This document shows, piece after piece, positions 25,667-36,972 of a stretch of 64,000 nt of DNA. Under the pieces are notes generated by a model. That model made no database searches. It worked only from the letters and a program-made list of their open reading frames with translations, and was not told where the DNA came from. Origin of the DNA: Pseudomonas syringae pv. cilantro (lineage in GTDB: Bacteria; Pseudomonadota; Gammaproteobacteria; Pseudomonadales; Pseudomonadaceae); contig NZ_LGLN01000013.1 of the NCBI RefSeq assembly GCF_001293775.1, forward strand, positions 424,764-488,763. The letters run 5' to 3'. Positions within the stretch are counted from its first letter, which is position 1, and the number at the start of each line of letters is the position of its first letter. The translations under genes and the position numbers were made by a program.

Positions 25667-28114
25667 TCAGAACAAATCGATGGGCGCTGACTCGTCTGCT
25701 GGCAGCGGGCTGCCGGGGGCACTGCTGCCGCCCAGTTCGTTGACGCTTGGCGGTGTGTCTTCGCTTTTGAACAGTTCGAAGAACGCATTCGGCGTGCTTG
25801 GCGTGGCCGCGCGGCCGCTCAGTGGGTCGACGCGCAGGCTGAGAATGCCGTCCGGTTCAGCTTGCTGGTGCGGTGGCTTGTCCTTGAGCGCTGCGCTCAT
25901 GTAATCCATCCAGATCGGCAGCGAGACCGTGCCGCCAAACTCATGACGCCCAAGGCTCTCTGGCTGGTCGAAACCGCTCCAGACCGTCGTGACGTAGTCA
26001 GCGTTATAGCCGGAGAACCATGCATCCTTGGAATCGTTGGTCGTACCGGTCTTGCCTGCGATATCCGGCCGGTTCATCGATAAGGCGCGACGCCCGGTAC
26101 CACGCTTGATCACGTCCTGCAGCATGCTGTTCAGGATGTACGTCGTGCGGCCATCCACAATGCGTTCTGCAAAGGCTGGCGTTTGCGGTTCGGTGGGTGT
26201 GCCCGGTGCTGTGGTGGCAGCAATGCCAGGGTTGTCATGCACGGCAAAGGTCGAGGTGTTCGGCGCGGTCTTGGCGTCGTTGGCTGGAACGCTTGGCGGA
26301 TTGGCGACAAACAACGTCTGGCCGTCACGGTTCTCGATGGTCTGGATCAGATATGGACTGACCTTGTAACCGCCGTTGGCAAACGTGGCCCAGCCGGTGG
26401 CGATTTCCATCGGGGTCAGCGTGGCCGTACCCAAGGCCAGCGACAGGTTGCGCGGCAGGTCCTGCTTGGCAAATCCGAAGCGGGTGATGTAATCGATGGT
26501 GCTGTCGATGCCCAGTGCCTGGAGCAGACGGATCGAAACCAGGTTGCGCGACTTGTACAGCGCTTCACGCAGGCGGATCGGGCCGAGGAATGTGTTGGTG
26601 TCGTTTTTTGGACGCCATACCTTGTCCAGATACTCATCGACGAACACGATAGGGGCGTCGTTCACCAGGCTCGACGCGGTGTAGCCGTTGTCGAGTGCGG
26701 CGCTATAGATGAAAGGTTTGAAGCTGGAGCCCGGCTGACGCTTGGCCTGCATGGCCCGGTTGTAGTTGCTTTGCTCGAACGCGAAACCGCCGACCAGCGC
26801 ACGAATGGCGCCGTTTTGCGGATCAAGCGAAACCAGCGCGCTTTGCGCGACGGGAATTTGACTGAATTTCAGCGAGCCATCGTCCTGACGCAGCAAGCGA
26901 ACCAGATCACCGACCTTTGCCACATCGCCCGGCTGCTTGGGATTGGCGCCCAGGCTGTTGGTGTTCAGATAAGGGCGCGCCCACTTCATGGTGGCCCAGT
27001 CGACCGTCTCTTCTTTCTCGCCATTGCGGGTCAGGACGCGCAACCCGGTCTTGTCGACCTGAGTGACGATGCCCGGCTCAAGACCATTGATCGTGCGTTG
27101 TTTGCTGAGTTCCTGTACCCAGTTGGCGCGGGTCATGCCGGCGAAGCGGCTTTCCGGACCGCGATAGCCATGGCGCTGATCGTAGTCGATCAAGCCCTGC
27201 TGGATCGCCTTGTTGGCGTGCTCCTGCAAGTCGCTCGGCACCGTGGTCGTGACGCGGAAGCCCTCTGTATAGGCCTCGCTGCCATAACGGCCGACCATTT
27301 CCGCACGGGCCATTTCGGCGATGTACGGTGCATTCACTTCCGGGGTCTGTACGTGATAGCTGGCGTTGAGTGGCTCGTTCAAGGCGGTCTGGTAAGCGGT
27401 CTGGTCGATCTTGCCCAGGCGGTACATGCGCCCGAGGATCCAGTCGCGGCGTTCCTTGGCCCGGGTCGGGTTGGCCAGTGGGTTGAAACGTGACGGTGCC
27501 TTGGGCAGACCGGCAATCATGGCCATTTGCGCAAGGCTTACATCGCGAATCGATTTGCCATAGTAGACTTGCGCCGCCGCCTCGATACCGTAAGCCCGGT
27601 TACCCAGATAAATCTTGTTCACGTACAGCTCGAGAATCTCGTCCTTGGTGAGTTGGCGCTCGATTTGCAAGGCAAGCAGGATCTCGGTGGTTTTGCGTGA
27701 AAAGCTTCTTTCGCTGGTCAGGAAAAAGTTCTTCGCGACCTGCATGGTGATCGTACTGCCGCCCGATTGAATGTGACCGCTCTTCACCAGCTGTGTGGCG
27801 GCGCGCATCAGGCTGCTGGGGTCGACACCGTAGTGGTTGGCGAAATTGTCATCTTCGGCGGATAGCAGTGCATTGATGAAATTGGGCGGGATTTCGGCAA
27901 AGCGAATCGGCGTCCGGCGCATTTCGCCGAATTCGGCGATCAGCTTGCCGTCGCTGCTGAATACGCGCAGGGGGATTTGCAGCTGGATGCTTCGCAGCGC
28001 CTCGACGGACGGCAGGGTGGGGCTCAGGTAGAGAAAGGCGCCGCTCAGGCCGAGTAACAGCGAGCAGAAGACCGCGACGAGGGACCACCACAAAAACTTC
28101 AGCAGGCGTATCAA
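25667..28114 (-). CDS. ponA: Penicillin-binding protein 1A
   Basis: 815 residues, a class A bifunctional enzyme. A short N-terminal anchor (about 5-30) is followed by a glycosyltransferase domain with the catalytic Glu in SAEDDNFANHYGVDP and TITMQVAKNFFLTSERSFSR. An OB-like insert precedes the transpeptidase domain with SSFK (PGSSFKPFIYSAA), SRN (YKSRNLVS) and KTG (AGKTGTTND). It polymerises and cross-links peptidoglycan. The start is a TTG at 28114, placing the anchor immediately after it. Divergent from pilM, as in other Pseudomonas. Confidence 0.95.
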   Translation of the reverse strand: MIRLLKFLWWSLVAVFCSLLLGLSGAFLYLSPTLPSVEALRSIQLQIPLRVFSSDGKLIAEFGEMRRTPIRFAEIPPNFINALLSAEDDNFANHYGVDPSSLMRAATQLVKSGHIQSGGSTITMQVAKNFFLTSERSFSRKTTEILLALQIERQLTKDEILELYVNKIYLGNRAYGIEAAAQVYYGKSIRDVSLAQMAMIAGLPKAPSRFNPLANPTRAKERRDWILGRMYRLGKIDQTAYQTALNEPLNASYHVQTPEVNAPYIAEMARAEMVGRYGSEAYTEGFRVTTTVPSDLQEHANKAIQQGLIDYDQRHGYRGPESRFAGMTRANWVQELSKQRTINGLEPGIVTQVDKTGLRVLTRNGEKEETVDWATMKWARPYLNTNSLGANPKQPGDVAKVGDLVRLLRQDDGSLKFSQIPVAQSALVSLDPQNGAIRALVGGFAFEQSNYNRAMQAKRQPGSSFKPFIYSAALDNGYTASSLVNDAPIVFVDEYLDKVWRPKNDTNTFLGPIRLREALYKSRNLVSIRLLQALGIDSTIDYITRFGFAKQDLPRNLSLALGTATLTPMEIATGWATFANGGYKVSPYLIQTIENRDGQTLFVANPPSVPANDAKTAPNTSTFAVHDNPGIAATTAPGTPTEPQTPAFAERIVDGRTTYILNSMLQDVIKRGTGRRALSMNRPDIAGKTGTTNDSKDAWFSGYNADYVTTVWSGFDQPESLGRHEFGGTVSLPIWMDYMSAALKDKPPHQQAEPDGILSLRVDPLSGRAATPSTPNAFFELFKSEDTPPSVNELGGSSAPGSPLPADESAPIDLF

Positions 28115-28293
28115 GGCTTTTGGATTTCCAGAAAAAATAATGGGTTAAGCGCAGGCATTTACAAATGAACATGCCTTGAAGCTTTGTTAAACGAAAAAAA
28201 CGCTGGGCATTATAAGCATTTTTCGTCCCCGAGCGTGATTTGCGCTACTGTCAAGGCTGTCGGCAGTGACGTTGACCCGAAATAACTCCGTAA

Positions 28294-29384
<1,091 letters not shown>

Positions 29385-29385
<1 letters not shown>

Positions 29386-29960
29386 TGGCACGGATCAACT
29401 TGCTGCCGTGGCGCGAAGAGCTCCGCGAAGAACGAAAAAAACGCTTTTTGACCGTATTGGTCGGTGTACTGGTGCTGTCGGTCAGCATTCTGTTTCTGAT
29501 TGATCGCTACGTCAGCAATTCCATCGAGCATCAAATGGCGCGTAACGCGTATCTGCAGACGCAGATCGCTCAGCTGGATATCCGCATCAAGGAAATCAGC
29601 GACCTGAAAGCGCGCCGCAAGCAATTGCTGGAGCGCATGAAGATTATCCAGGACCTGCAAGGTAACCGCCCGGTCACGGGCCGGGTGTTCGATCAATTGG
29701 CGCGAACCCTGCCGGATGGCGTCTATTACTCGCAGGTCAAAATGACCAGCAAGCTGATTGCCATCAGCGGTGCTGCCGAATCCAACAACCGGGTCTCGGA
29801 CCTGATGCGCAACCTTGAAGCCTCGGAGTGGCTTGAAGCGCCCAGTCTGACCGAGGTCAAGGCCACCACTGCCGGTGCGGTGGATCAGGCCAACGTGTTT
29901 CAGCTGACCGTGCGCCAGACCCAGCCTCCGGTTGTCGCTGCCGAAGGAGCGAAGCCATGA
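29385..29960 (+). CDS. pilN: Type IV pilus inner-membrane protein PilN
   Basis: 191 residues. The N-terminal INLLPWREELREERKKRF is the conserved PilM-binding tail, followed by a membrane helix (about 21-39), a coiled coil and a small periplasmic domain. It dimerises with PilO. It overlaps pilO by 4 bp. Confidence 0.96.
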
Positions 29961-30580
29961 ATATGTCTGAATGGATGGACGGGCTTCGCAAGGTCGATTT
30001 CAGCGAACTGGACCTCAACAACCTGGGCTCCTGGCCTGCGGCGGTCAAGGTGATTGCCGGGCTGCTGGTGGCGGTACTGATTTTCGCGCTCGGCTACTTC
30101 TTCTTTATTCAGGATCTGGAGACCCAGCTCGACAGTGCTCAGGCCGGTGAAATGACGCTCCGCGAGCAGTATTCCAACAAGGCGTTCCAGGCCGCCAACC
30201 TGGAGCCTTACAAGAAGCAGATGGAAGAAATGGAAAACACCTTCGGTGCGCTGCTGCGGCAATTGCCCAGCGACACCGAAGTGCCCGGGCTGCTCGAAGA
30301 CATTACCCGCACCGGCCTGGGAAGCGGCCTTGAATTCGAGGAAATCAAGCTGCTGCCCGAGGCGGTCCAGCAGTTCTATATAGAGCTGCCGATACAGATC
30401 ACGGTGGTTGGCGGTTATCACGATCTGGCGACGTTTGTCAGTGGCGTTGCCAGCCTGCCACGCATCGTCACGCTGCATGATTTCGAGATCAAGCCGGTCG
30501 ATCCCAAGGTCCCGACCAAATTGCGCATGAGTATTCTGGCCAAGACCTACCGCTACAACGATGAAGGGCTGAAGAAATGA
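29957..30580 (+). CDS. pilO: Type IV pilus inner-membrane protein PilO
   Basis: 207 residues: cytoplasmic tail, one membrane helix (about 29-51, VIAGLLVAVLIFALGYFFFI), a coiled coil and a ferredoxin-like periplasmic domain. It pairs with PilN and links to PilP. Overlaps pilP by 4 bp. Confidence 0.96.
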   Translation: MNMSEWMDGLRKVDFSELDLNNLGSWPAAVKVIAGLLVAVLIFALGYFFFIQDLETQLDSAQAGEMTLREQYSNKAFQAANLEPYKKQMEEMENTFGALLRQLPSDTEVPGLLEDITRTGLGSGLEFEEIKLLPEAVQQFYIELPIQITVVGGYHDLATFVSGVASLPRIVTLHDFEIKPVDPKVPTKLRMSILAKTYRYNDEGLKK

Positions 30581-31104
30581 GGGCGGCGCGATTGTTGTGC
30601 GTCAGTGTTGTTCTGGCCGGGCTGGCCGGGTGTGGCAGTGACAACGATTTTGCCGACCTGACCGAGTTCATGGATCAGGCCAGGGCGCGTCCGAGTGGCA
30701 CCATCGAGCCGTTACCGAAATTTCGGCCCTATGAAGCATTTACCTATAACGCTGCGGCCCTGCGCAGCCCGTTTCAGCCGCCGGTCAAGATCGACCTGCT
30801 GAATCGTCAGAAGGGCACGCGGCTGGTGGCACCGGATGAAAACCGGGTCAGGCAGTTTCTTGAAGGGTTCAACATCGAGTCGTTCGAAATGGTCGGCACG
30901 ATTGGCAACGGGTCAGGTACGTTCGCCCTGTTGCGTGGAGCCGGGGGCGTTCATCGCGTCAAAGTGGGAGATTACCTGGGCCGCAATAACGGACGGGTTG
31001 TGTCGATCGGCGATGCGCAGGTCGATGTCATCGAAATTGTTCCCGACGGAGAAGGGGCATGGCTGGAAAGGCCGCGCACCATCCAGCTCAAGGAACGCTC
31101 ATGA
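30577..31104 (+). CDS. pilP: Type IV pilus lipoprotein PilP
   Basis: 175 residues with a lipobox LAGLAGC at about 13-19, a flexible proline-containing region and a C-terminal beta domain (VGTIGNGSGTFALLRG, VHRVKVGDYLGRNNGRV) that contacts the secretin. Inner-membrane lipoprotein that joins PilNO to PilQ. Confidence 0.96.
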   Translation: MRAARLLCVSVVLAGLAGCGSDNDFADLTEFMDQARARPSGTIEPLPKFRPYEAFTYNAAALRSPFQPPVKIDLLNRQKGTRLVAPDENRVRQFLEGFNIESFEMVGTIGNGSGTFALLRGAGGVHRVKVGDYLGRNNGRVVSIGDAQVDVIEIVPDGEGAWLERPRTIQLKERS

Positions 31105-33230
31105 AGTGGGCAAGGCCAAGTATGCACAGTAGCGCTCAACGGAAATTGATCATGACCCGGATTCTCTCGATTATCGGCGCGTCGTTATGCATCGCGATGC
31201 TGTCGCCGGTTGTCCAGGCTGCCAACCTCAAGACCCTGGATGTCGCGGCGTTGCCGGGTGACCGGGTCGAACTCAAGCTGTCTTTCGACGGCCCGGTGCC
31301 TGCCCCGCGCGGTTACACCACGGCGCAACCGGCGCGTATTGCGCTCGACCTGCCCGGTGTCACCAGCCAGTTGGCGACCAAAAGTCGTGAGCTGGGCACC
31401 GGTAACGCGCGCAGCGTGGTGGTGGTGCAGGCTCAGGATCGCACGCGGGTAATCATCAACCTGACGACGCTGTCGCCTTACAGCTCGCGGGTCGACGGCA
31501 ACAATCTGTTCGTGGTCATCGGTCAGGGCGCAGCCGCGGCTCAGGCGTCCCAGCCAAGTACCGCGATGGGCGCAGCCAGAGTGGCCGTTCCACCACCCAC
31601 CCCGACGTCCGCCAGACCTTTTGTGCCGGCCGGTGCCAAAGCCATCAGGAATATCGATTTCCAGCGCGGTGAGCTGGGCGAAGGCAACGTGGTCATCGAC
31701 CTGAGCAATGCCAACATTGCGCCTGACATTCAGGAGCAAGGCGGCAAGATCCGTGTCGACTTCGCCAAAACGATGCTGCCTGAACCCTTGCGCGTGCGCC
31801 TCGACGTCAAGGATTTCGCGACCCCGGTGCAGTTTGTCAGCGCGTCGGCCGCAGGTGACAAAGCGAGCATTCTGATCGAGCCGTCGGGCGCCTTCGACTA
31901 TTCGGCGTTCCAGACCGAAAACAAGCTGACCATCAGTGTGCGCCCCCTGACCAACGAGGATATGGACCGGCGCGCCGCCGACAAGCCGGTGTACACCGGT
32001 GAAAAGCTCTCGCTGAATTTTCAGGACATTGATGTGCGCTCGGTGCTGCAGCTGATTGCCGACTTCACCAACCTCAATCTGGTTGCCAGTGACACGGTGC
32101 AGGGCGGTATCACCCTGCGCCTGCAGAATGTGCCGTGGGATCAGGCGCTGGACCTGGTGCTGAAAACCAAAGGGCTGGACAAACGCAAGGTCGGCAGCGT
32201 GCTGCTGGTCGCCCCGGCCGATGAAATCGCTGCCCGCGAACGTCAGGAACTGGAGTCGCTCAAGCAGATCGCCGAGCTGGCGCCGTTGCGTCGTGAGCTG
32301 TTGCAGGTCAACTATGCCAAGGCTGCCGACATCGCCAAGCTGTTCCAGTCGGTGACCAGTGCCGAGTCCAAGGCCGATGAGCGCGGTTCGATTACAGTCG
32401 ATGACCGGACCAACAACATCATCGCTTACCAGACCCAGGACCGGCTCGACGAGTTGCGCCGCATTGTTTCGCAGCTGGATATTCCGGTGCGTCAGGTGAT
32501 GATCGAAGCGCGCATCGTCGAGGCCAACGTCGATTACGACAAAGAGCTGGGTGTGCGCTGGGGCGGTGCAACCAATACCAGTGGCGACAGCAACTGGTCG
32601 ACGGGCACCTCAGCGGGTGGCTCCACGGCCAACAGCTCGACGTTTGTCGACATGGGCGCTGCCAACGCCACCTCCGGCATCGGCCTTGGCTTCCTGACCA
32701 ACAACACGATGCTCGACCTTGAGCTGACCGCGATGGAAAAGACCGGCAACGGTGAAATCGTCTCGCAACCCAAGGTGGTCACGTCCGACAAGGAAACCGC
32801 CAAGATCCTCAAGGGCACCGAGGTTCCGTATCAGGAATCCAGCTCCAGTGGTGCAACCACGGTCAGCTTCAAGGAAGCGTCCCTGTCGCTTGAAGTCACG
32901 CCGCAGATCACCCCCGACAACCGCATCATCATGGAGGTCAAGGTCACCAAGGATGAGCCGGATTACGTGAATGCGGTGCTGGGTGTGCCGCCGATCAAGA
33001 AAAACGAAGTCAATGCCAAAGTGCTGATTTCCGACGGCGAAACCATCGTCATCGGTGGTGTGTTCTCGAATACGCAAAGTAAAAGTGTGGATAAAGTGCC
33101 ATTTCTTGGCGATGTACCGTATCTTGGCCGGCTTTTCAGGCGCGATGTGGTATCCGAGTCCAAATCCGAGCTGTTGGTATTTCTGACTCCGCGTATCATG
33201 AACAACCAGGCGATTTCTGTGAGTCGTTGA
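31101..33230 (+). CDS. pilQ: Type IV pilus secretin PilQ
   Basis: 709 residues from the ATG that overlaps the pilP stop and has AAGGA 6 bases upstream, as at other junctions of this operon; the ATG at 31152 (692 residues, GGAA upstream) gives a more compact signal peptide ([20 protein letters not shown]). Two AMIN domains (about 45-270), a secretin N1/STN region (about 315-400, [20 protein letters not shown]) and the secretin pore (about 480-705, ending [15 protein letters not shown]) are complete. It forms the outer-membrane channel for the pilus. Confidence 0.95.
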   Translation: MKWARPSMHSSAQRKLIMTRILSIIGASLCIAMLSPVVQAANLKTLDVAALPGDRVELKLSFDGPVPAPRGYTTAQPARIALDLPGVTSQLATKSRELGTGNARSVVVVQAQDRTRVIINLTTLSPYSSRVDGNNLFVVIGQGAAAAQASQPSTAMGAARVAVPPPTPTSARPFVPAGAKAIRNIDFQRGELGEGNVVIDLSNANIAPDIQEQGGKIRVDFAKTMLPEPLRVRLDVKDFATPVQFVSASAAGDKASILIEPSGAFDYSAFQTENKLTISVRPLTNEDMDRRAADKPVYTGEKLSLNFQDIDVRSVLQLIADFTNLNLVASDTVQGGITLRLQNVPWDQALDLVLKTKGLDKRKVGSVLLVAPADEIAARERQELESLKQIAELAPLRRELLQVNYAKAADIAKLFQSVTSAESKADERGSITVDDRTNNIIAYQTQDRLDELRRIVSQLDIPVRQVMIEARIVEANVDYDKELGVRWGGATNTSGDSNWSTGTSAGGSTANSSTFVDMGAANATSGIGLGFLTNNTMLDLELTAMEKTGNGEIVSQPKVVTSDKETAKILKGTEVPYQESSSSGATTVSFKEASLSLEVTPQITPDNRIIMEVKVTKDEPDYVNAVLGVPPIKKNEVNAKVLISDGETIVIGGVFSNTQSKSVDKVPFLGDVPYLGRLFRRDVVSESKSELLVFLTPRIMNNQAISVSR

Positions 33231-33234
33231 TTTT

Positions 33235-33753
33235 GTGCGAAATTTAATACTTGTGGGGCCGATGGGTGCTGGCAAGAGCACCATCGGCCGCTTGCTTGCC
33301 AAAGAGCTGCGACTGCCGTTCAAGGATTCCGACAAGGAAATCGAACTGCGTACAGGCGCCAACATCCCCTGGATCTTCGACAAGGAAGGCGAGCCGGGTT
33401 TTCGTGATCGCGAGCAAGCCATGATTGCAGAGCTGTGCGAAGCTGATGGCGTGGTGCTGGCAACCGGTGGTGGCGCGGTCATGCGCAGCGAAAACCGTCA
33501 GGCGCTGCGGGCGGGCGGGCGCGTGGTGTACCTGCATGCCTCCATCGAACAGCAGGTCGGGCGCACGGCGCGTGACCGCAATCGTCCTTTGTTGCGTACG
33601 GCTGATCCGGCCCGGGTATTGAGCGAACTGCTGGCCATTCGCGACCCGCTGTACCGTGAAATCGCCGATCTGGTGATCAAAACCGATGAGCGGCCGCCGC
33701 GGATGGTGGTTCTCGAGATACTTGCGAGTCTGGCAGAGCTTCCTCCCCGTTAA
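33235..33753 (+). CDS. aroK: Shikimate kinase
   Basis: 172 residues from a GTG only 4 bp after pilQ. Walker [10 protein letters not shown] (8-16), the shikimate-binding [11 protein letters not shown] and the LATGGGAV motif are present. It phosphorylates shikimate in aromatic amino acid synthesis and is part of the pil-aro operon. Confidence 0.96.
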   Translation: MRNLILVGPMGAGKSTIGRLLAKELRLPFKDSDKEIELRTGANIPWIFDKEGEPGFRDREQAMIAELCEADGVVLATGGGAVMRSENRQALRAGGRVVYLHASIEQQVGRTARDRNRPLLRTADPARVLSELLAIRDPLYREIADLVIKTDERPPRMVVLEILASLAELPPR

Positions 33754-33869
33754 AGCGCAGACGAAAATGCGCTATCCTCGGCGACCATAAAAACAGCGAT
33801 GGTGGATGGCCTGGCGCCATGACCCGCTGAAGCACACCACCGTGCAACCGGTAATCAATGTGGGGACAC

Positions 33870-34973
33870 ATGCAGACACTTAAGGTCGAGCTGGGTGAGC
33901 GTAGCTACCCGATCCATATAGGCGAAGGCCTGCTGGACCAGCCTGAACTCCTGACCCCGCATATCGTCGGGCGTCAGGTGGCTATCGTTTCCAACACGAC
34001 AGTGGCACCGCTGTACCTGGAGCGTCTGACCCGGACTCTGGCTGGCTACAACGTTTTGCCGATTGTCTTGCCGGATGGCGAGGCGTTCAAGAACTGGGAA
34101 ACCCTGCAAACCATTTTCGACGGTCTGCTGACTGCCCGTCATGACCGTCGTACCACGGTCATTGCGCTGGGCGGCGGGGTGATCGGCGACATGGCCGGTT
34201 TCGCTGCCGCCTGTTACCAGCGCGGCGTGAACTTCATCCAGATTCCTACCACGCTGTTGTCACAGGTGGACTCGTCGGTGGGCGGCAAGACCGGTATCAA
34301 CCACCCGCTGGGCAAGAACATGGTCGGTGCGTTCTATCAGCCGAGCGTCGTGCTGATCGATACCACGTCGCTCAATACCCTGCCCGAGCGTGAGCTGTCC
34401 GCCGGGCTGGCAGAAGTCATCAAGTACGGCCTGATCTGCGACGAACCGTTCCTGACCTGGCTCGAAGAGCACGTCGACGCCCTGCGCGGTCTGGATCAGG
34501 CGGCCTTGACGGTCGCCATCGAGCGCTCCTGCGCGGCCAAGGCGCTGGTGGTGGGTGCCGACGAGCGTGAGTCCGGTATTCGCGCCACATTGAACCTGGG
34601 TCACACATTCGGCCACGCCATCGAGACGCATATGGGCTATGGTGTCTGGCTGCATGGCGAGGCAGTGGCGGCCGGTACAGTCATGGCGCTGGAGATGTCC
34701 TCGCGCCTGGGCTGGATCAGCACGCAGGAACGGGATCGCGGCATTCGGCTGTTTCAGCGTGCCGGGCTGCCCGTCGTACCTCCGCAGGACATGACGGAAG
34801 ACAACTTCCTCGAACACATGGCGATCGACAAGAAGGTCATCGACGGTCGTCTGCGTCTGGTGCTGTTGCGCCGGATGGGCGAAGCGGTTATCACGGACGA
34901 TTATCCAAAAGAAGTATTACAGGCCACTCTGGTTGCGGACTATCGCGCCCTGGTGGATCAGCTTAGAGGTTAA
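33870..34973 (+). CDS. aroB: 3-dehydroquinate synthase
   Basis: 367 residues; GGGGA lies upstream of the [23 protein letters not shown] is the NAD-binding signature, and [12 protein letters not shown] carries metal-ligand histidines. It makes 3-dehydroquinate from DAHP. It follows aroK in the usual order. Confidence 0.96.
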   Translation: MQTLKVELGERSYPIHIGEGLLDQPELLTPHIVGRQVAIVSNTTVAPLYLERLTRTLAGYNVLPIVLPDGEAFKNWETLQTIFDGLLTARHDRRTTVIALGGGVIGDMAGFAAACYQRGVNFIQIPTTLLSQVDSSVGGKTGINHPLGKNMVGAFYQPSVVLIDTTSLNTLPERELSAGLAEVIKYGLICDEPFLTWLEEHVDALRGLDQAALTVAIERSCAAKALVVGADERESGIRATLNLGHTFGHAIETHMGYGVWLHGEAVAAGTVMALEMSSRLGWISTQERDRGIRLFQRAGLPVVPPQDMTEDNFLEHMAIDKKVIDGRLRLVLLRRMGEAVITDDYPKEVLQATLVADYRALVDQLRG

Positions 34974-34983
34974 CGGAAACCCC

Positions 34984-36615
34984 ATGACTAGTTTGCATGC
35001 CGACGAGGCCTTCCTCGGCCATTATCAGTTGAGTCATGACCCCTTTGCGGCGCGGGTACCTGGCTTCAAATTCTTCCCTGCCCAGCGCAAGCCGGTGTTG
35101 GGACAGCTGCACCACCTTGCGCGTTACAGCCAGTTGCTGCTGGCCGTCACCGGGCCGCAGGGCAGTGGCAAGACCTTGCTGCGTCAGGCGCTGGTCGCCA
35201 GCACCAACAAGCAGTCGGTGCAGAGCGTGGTGATTTCCGCGCGCGGTGCCAGCGATGCCGCCGGTGTGCTGCAACAGGTTGCCCAGGCGCTGAGCGTGGC
35301 TCAGGCCGAGATGCAGTCGATTCTGTCGCAGGTCGTGCAGCTCGGGCTTACCGGCCAGGAAGTGTACGTACTGGTAGACGATGCGGAACAACTTGGCGAT
35401 TCGGCGCTCGAAGCGTTGCTGGGTCTTGCTGCGGGCACGCCGGAAGGTCGTCCGCATGTGTTCCTGTTTGGCGAGCCATCGCTGCTTGATCGTCTTGATC
35501 AGCTGTGTGCCGAAATGCAGGGCGCTACCGAGGGTGAACGTTTTCACGTCATCGAGCTGCAACCCTATACGGAAGAGGAAACCCGAGAGTATCTGGCTCA
35601 GCGTCTGGAGGGTGCAGGGCAGGGAATCGCGTTGTTTACTGCCGACCAGATCACCGATATTCATGAACAGTCCGATGGCTGGCCTGGGGCGATCAACCAG
35701 GTGGCCCGCGATTCAATGATCGAGGCGATGATCGCGAGTCGTTCTGCGGTCAAGCGTCCAAGTGTGGGGTTCAACATGCCGAAAAAACACGTATTGGCCT
35801 TGGGTGCCGTCGTCATAGTGGCCGTGGCAGCAGCAGTGCTGATTCCGGGTCGCGGCGACAAGACAGCCACCACCGCCAATGCCCCTGCTTCCGCTCAGGC
35901 GCAACTGCCGCTGGGTGAAGGCAAGCCGACTGCTCAGCAATCGAACAACGGTGGCCCGGCCATCGAGTTCGCGGGCAATTCTCAACCGATGCCGCTGCCG
36001 ATGAATGGCAATTCACAGCCGGTCATGCGTGGTCCGCTGGCGGAAGCCGCCGGTTCCAGCGATACCGATGAAGATGCGGTGCCGAACGGCTCGCCTGCTC
36101 AGCCGCCAACCGTGACCACCACCGCGCCACCAGCCGGTGTGCCCGCGGGTCAGGCTGCTGCTCAGGCGCCTCGTTCGTCGATACCGGCGCCGACACCTGC
36201 GCCGGCCCCGGCACCCGCACCAGCCGCCAAACCTGCCCCTGCGCCGACCCAGGTCGCGACTGCCAAGCCTGCTCCGGCTGCCAAACCGGCTGAAAAACCA
36301 GCCGCAGCAGCTGCCAAGCCAGCTGCCGGTGGAAGCTGGTACGCCAGTCAGGCGCCAGGCCATTATGTGGTGCAGATTCTGGGCACCAGCTCCGAAGCGA
36401 CCGCTCAGGCCTACATTGCCGAGCAAGGTGGCGAGTATCGTTATTTCAAGAAAACCTTGCAGGGCAAGCCGCTGTACGTGATCACGTATGGCAACTTTCC
36501 TGACCGTGCTGCCGCCCTGGCAGCCATCAAGGTATTGCCAGCGAAGGTTCAGGCTGGTAAACCTTGGCCTCGTACTGTCGCCAGCGTCCAACAAGAGCTC
36601 GGCGCCAGTCGCTGA
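34984..36615 (+). CDS. DamX-like AAA / SPOR-domain protein
   Basis: 543 residues. An ExeA-type AAA domain (about 20-250) has Walker A TGPQGSGKTLL and Walker B VYVLVDDAEQL. A transmembrane helix follows (about 264-282, VLALGAVVIVAVAAAVLI), then a long Pro/Ala/Lys linker (about 330-455) and a C-terminal SPOR domain (about 460-540, YVVQILGTSSEATAQAYIA). It follows aroB by 10 bp, the position of damX in gammaproteobacteria; a septal role is inferred. E. coli DamX lacks such an intact ATPase motif. Confidence 0.88.
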   Translation: MTSLHADEAFLGHYQLSHDPFAARVPGFKFFPAQRKPVLGQLHHLARYSQLLLAVTGPQGSGKTLLRQALVASTNKQSVQSVVISARGASDAAGVLQQVAQALSVAQAEMQSILSQVVQLGLTGQEVYVLVDDAEQLGDSALEALLGLAAGTPEGRPHVFLFGEPSLLDRLDQLCAEMQGATEGERFHVIELQPYTEEETREYLAQRLEGAGQGIALFTADQITDIHEQSDGWPGAINQVARDSMIEAMIASRSAVKRPSVGFNMPKKHVLALGAVVIVAVAAAVLIPGRGDKTATTANAPASAQAQLPLGEGKPTAQQSNNGGPAIEFAGNSQPMPLPMNGNSQPVMRGPLAEAAGSSDTDEDAVPNGSPAQPPTVTTTAPPAGVPAGQAAAQAPRSSIPAPTPAPAPAPAPAAKPAPAPTQVATAKPAPAAKPAEKPAAAAAKPAAGGSWYASQAPGHYVVQILGTSSEATAQAYIAEQGGEYRYFKKTLQGKPLYVITYGNFPDRAAALAAIKVLPAKVQAGKPWPRTVASVQQELGASR

Positions 36616-36621
36616 AGTCGC

Positions 36622-36642
36622 AGCGGTCCTATCCGGACCGCT
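36622..36642 (+). terminator. Hairpin downstream of the damX-like gene
   Basis: AGCGGTCC-TATCC-GGACCGCT, a perfect 8-bp stem 6 bp after the stop codon. There is no U-tract, so rho-independent activity is uncertain. Confidence 0.5.
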
Positions 36643-36666
36643 CACCCGGCAAACCTGACTTAAACC

Positions 36667-36700
36667 CGCCTGGACGTGCCTTATTGAGGCGCGCCAGGCG
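36667..36700 (+). terminator. Second, longer hairpin downstream of the damX-like gene
   Basis: CGCCTGG pairs with CCAGGCG around an inner stem GTGCCT/AGGCGC with loop TATTG. The arm-and-inner-stem form is strong but is followed by GC-rich sequence rather than U residues. Confidence 0.5.
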
Positions 36701-36834
36701 GCGTCCGCGTTACAAGCGCCCTACAGTCTCCGTCGCGTCAGTCTGATTCACGATGAAATGCTTTGACTAGCACAGCGACCCGCTTTAAAACTTTCATAAT
36801 TGCGACATTGATTATCAACCAATCGTCGTTAAAT

Positions 36835-36863
36835 TTGTGAGCGCTTGTGTCGCTGTGTACAAT
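36835..36863 (+). promoter_or_regulatory. Sigma-70 promoter of gltB
   Basis: TTGTGA, exactly 17 bp, TACAAT, about 110 bp upstream of the gltB ATG, preceded by AT-rich DNA that may act as an UP element. Confidence 0.7.
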
Positions 36864-36972
36864 GACCTCCGTTTTGCCTGTCCAAAGCTGGCGTACGTTC
36901 GGCGTGTCAGGTAATTGGTTGAATTAAAAGGAAATTTGCCTCGCATAGAGGCAGCCTGGTGAGAAAGTGTCT

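Larger units (their letters stand above)
36616..36972. other. 357-bp intergenic region between the damX-like gene and gltB
   Basis: No gene. It holds two hairpins just after the damX-like stop (36622-36642 and 36667-36700), an AT-rich stretch (about 36770-36835), a near-consensus promoter (36835-36863) and a ~105-base gltB leader. Confidence 0.7.

Noticed and set aside
29957..30580. Possible frameshifts at the many 1-4 bp overlaps in pilM-pilQ
   Set aside because: Each gene has the normal family length and complete N-terminus; the overlaps are ordinary translational coupling.
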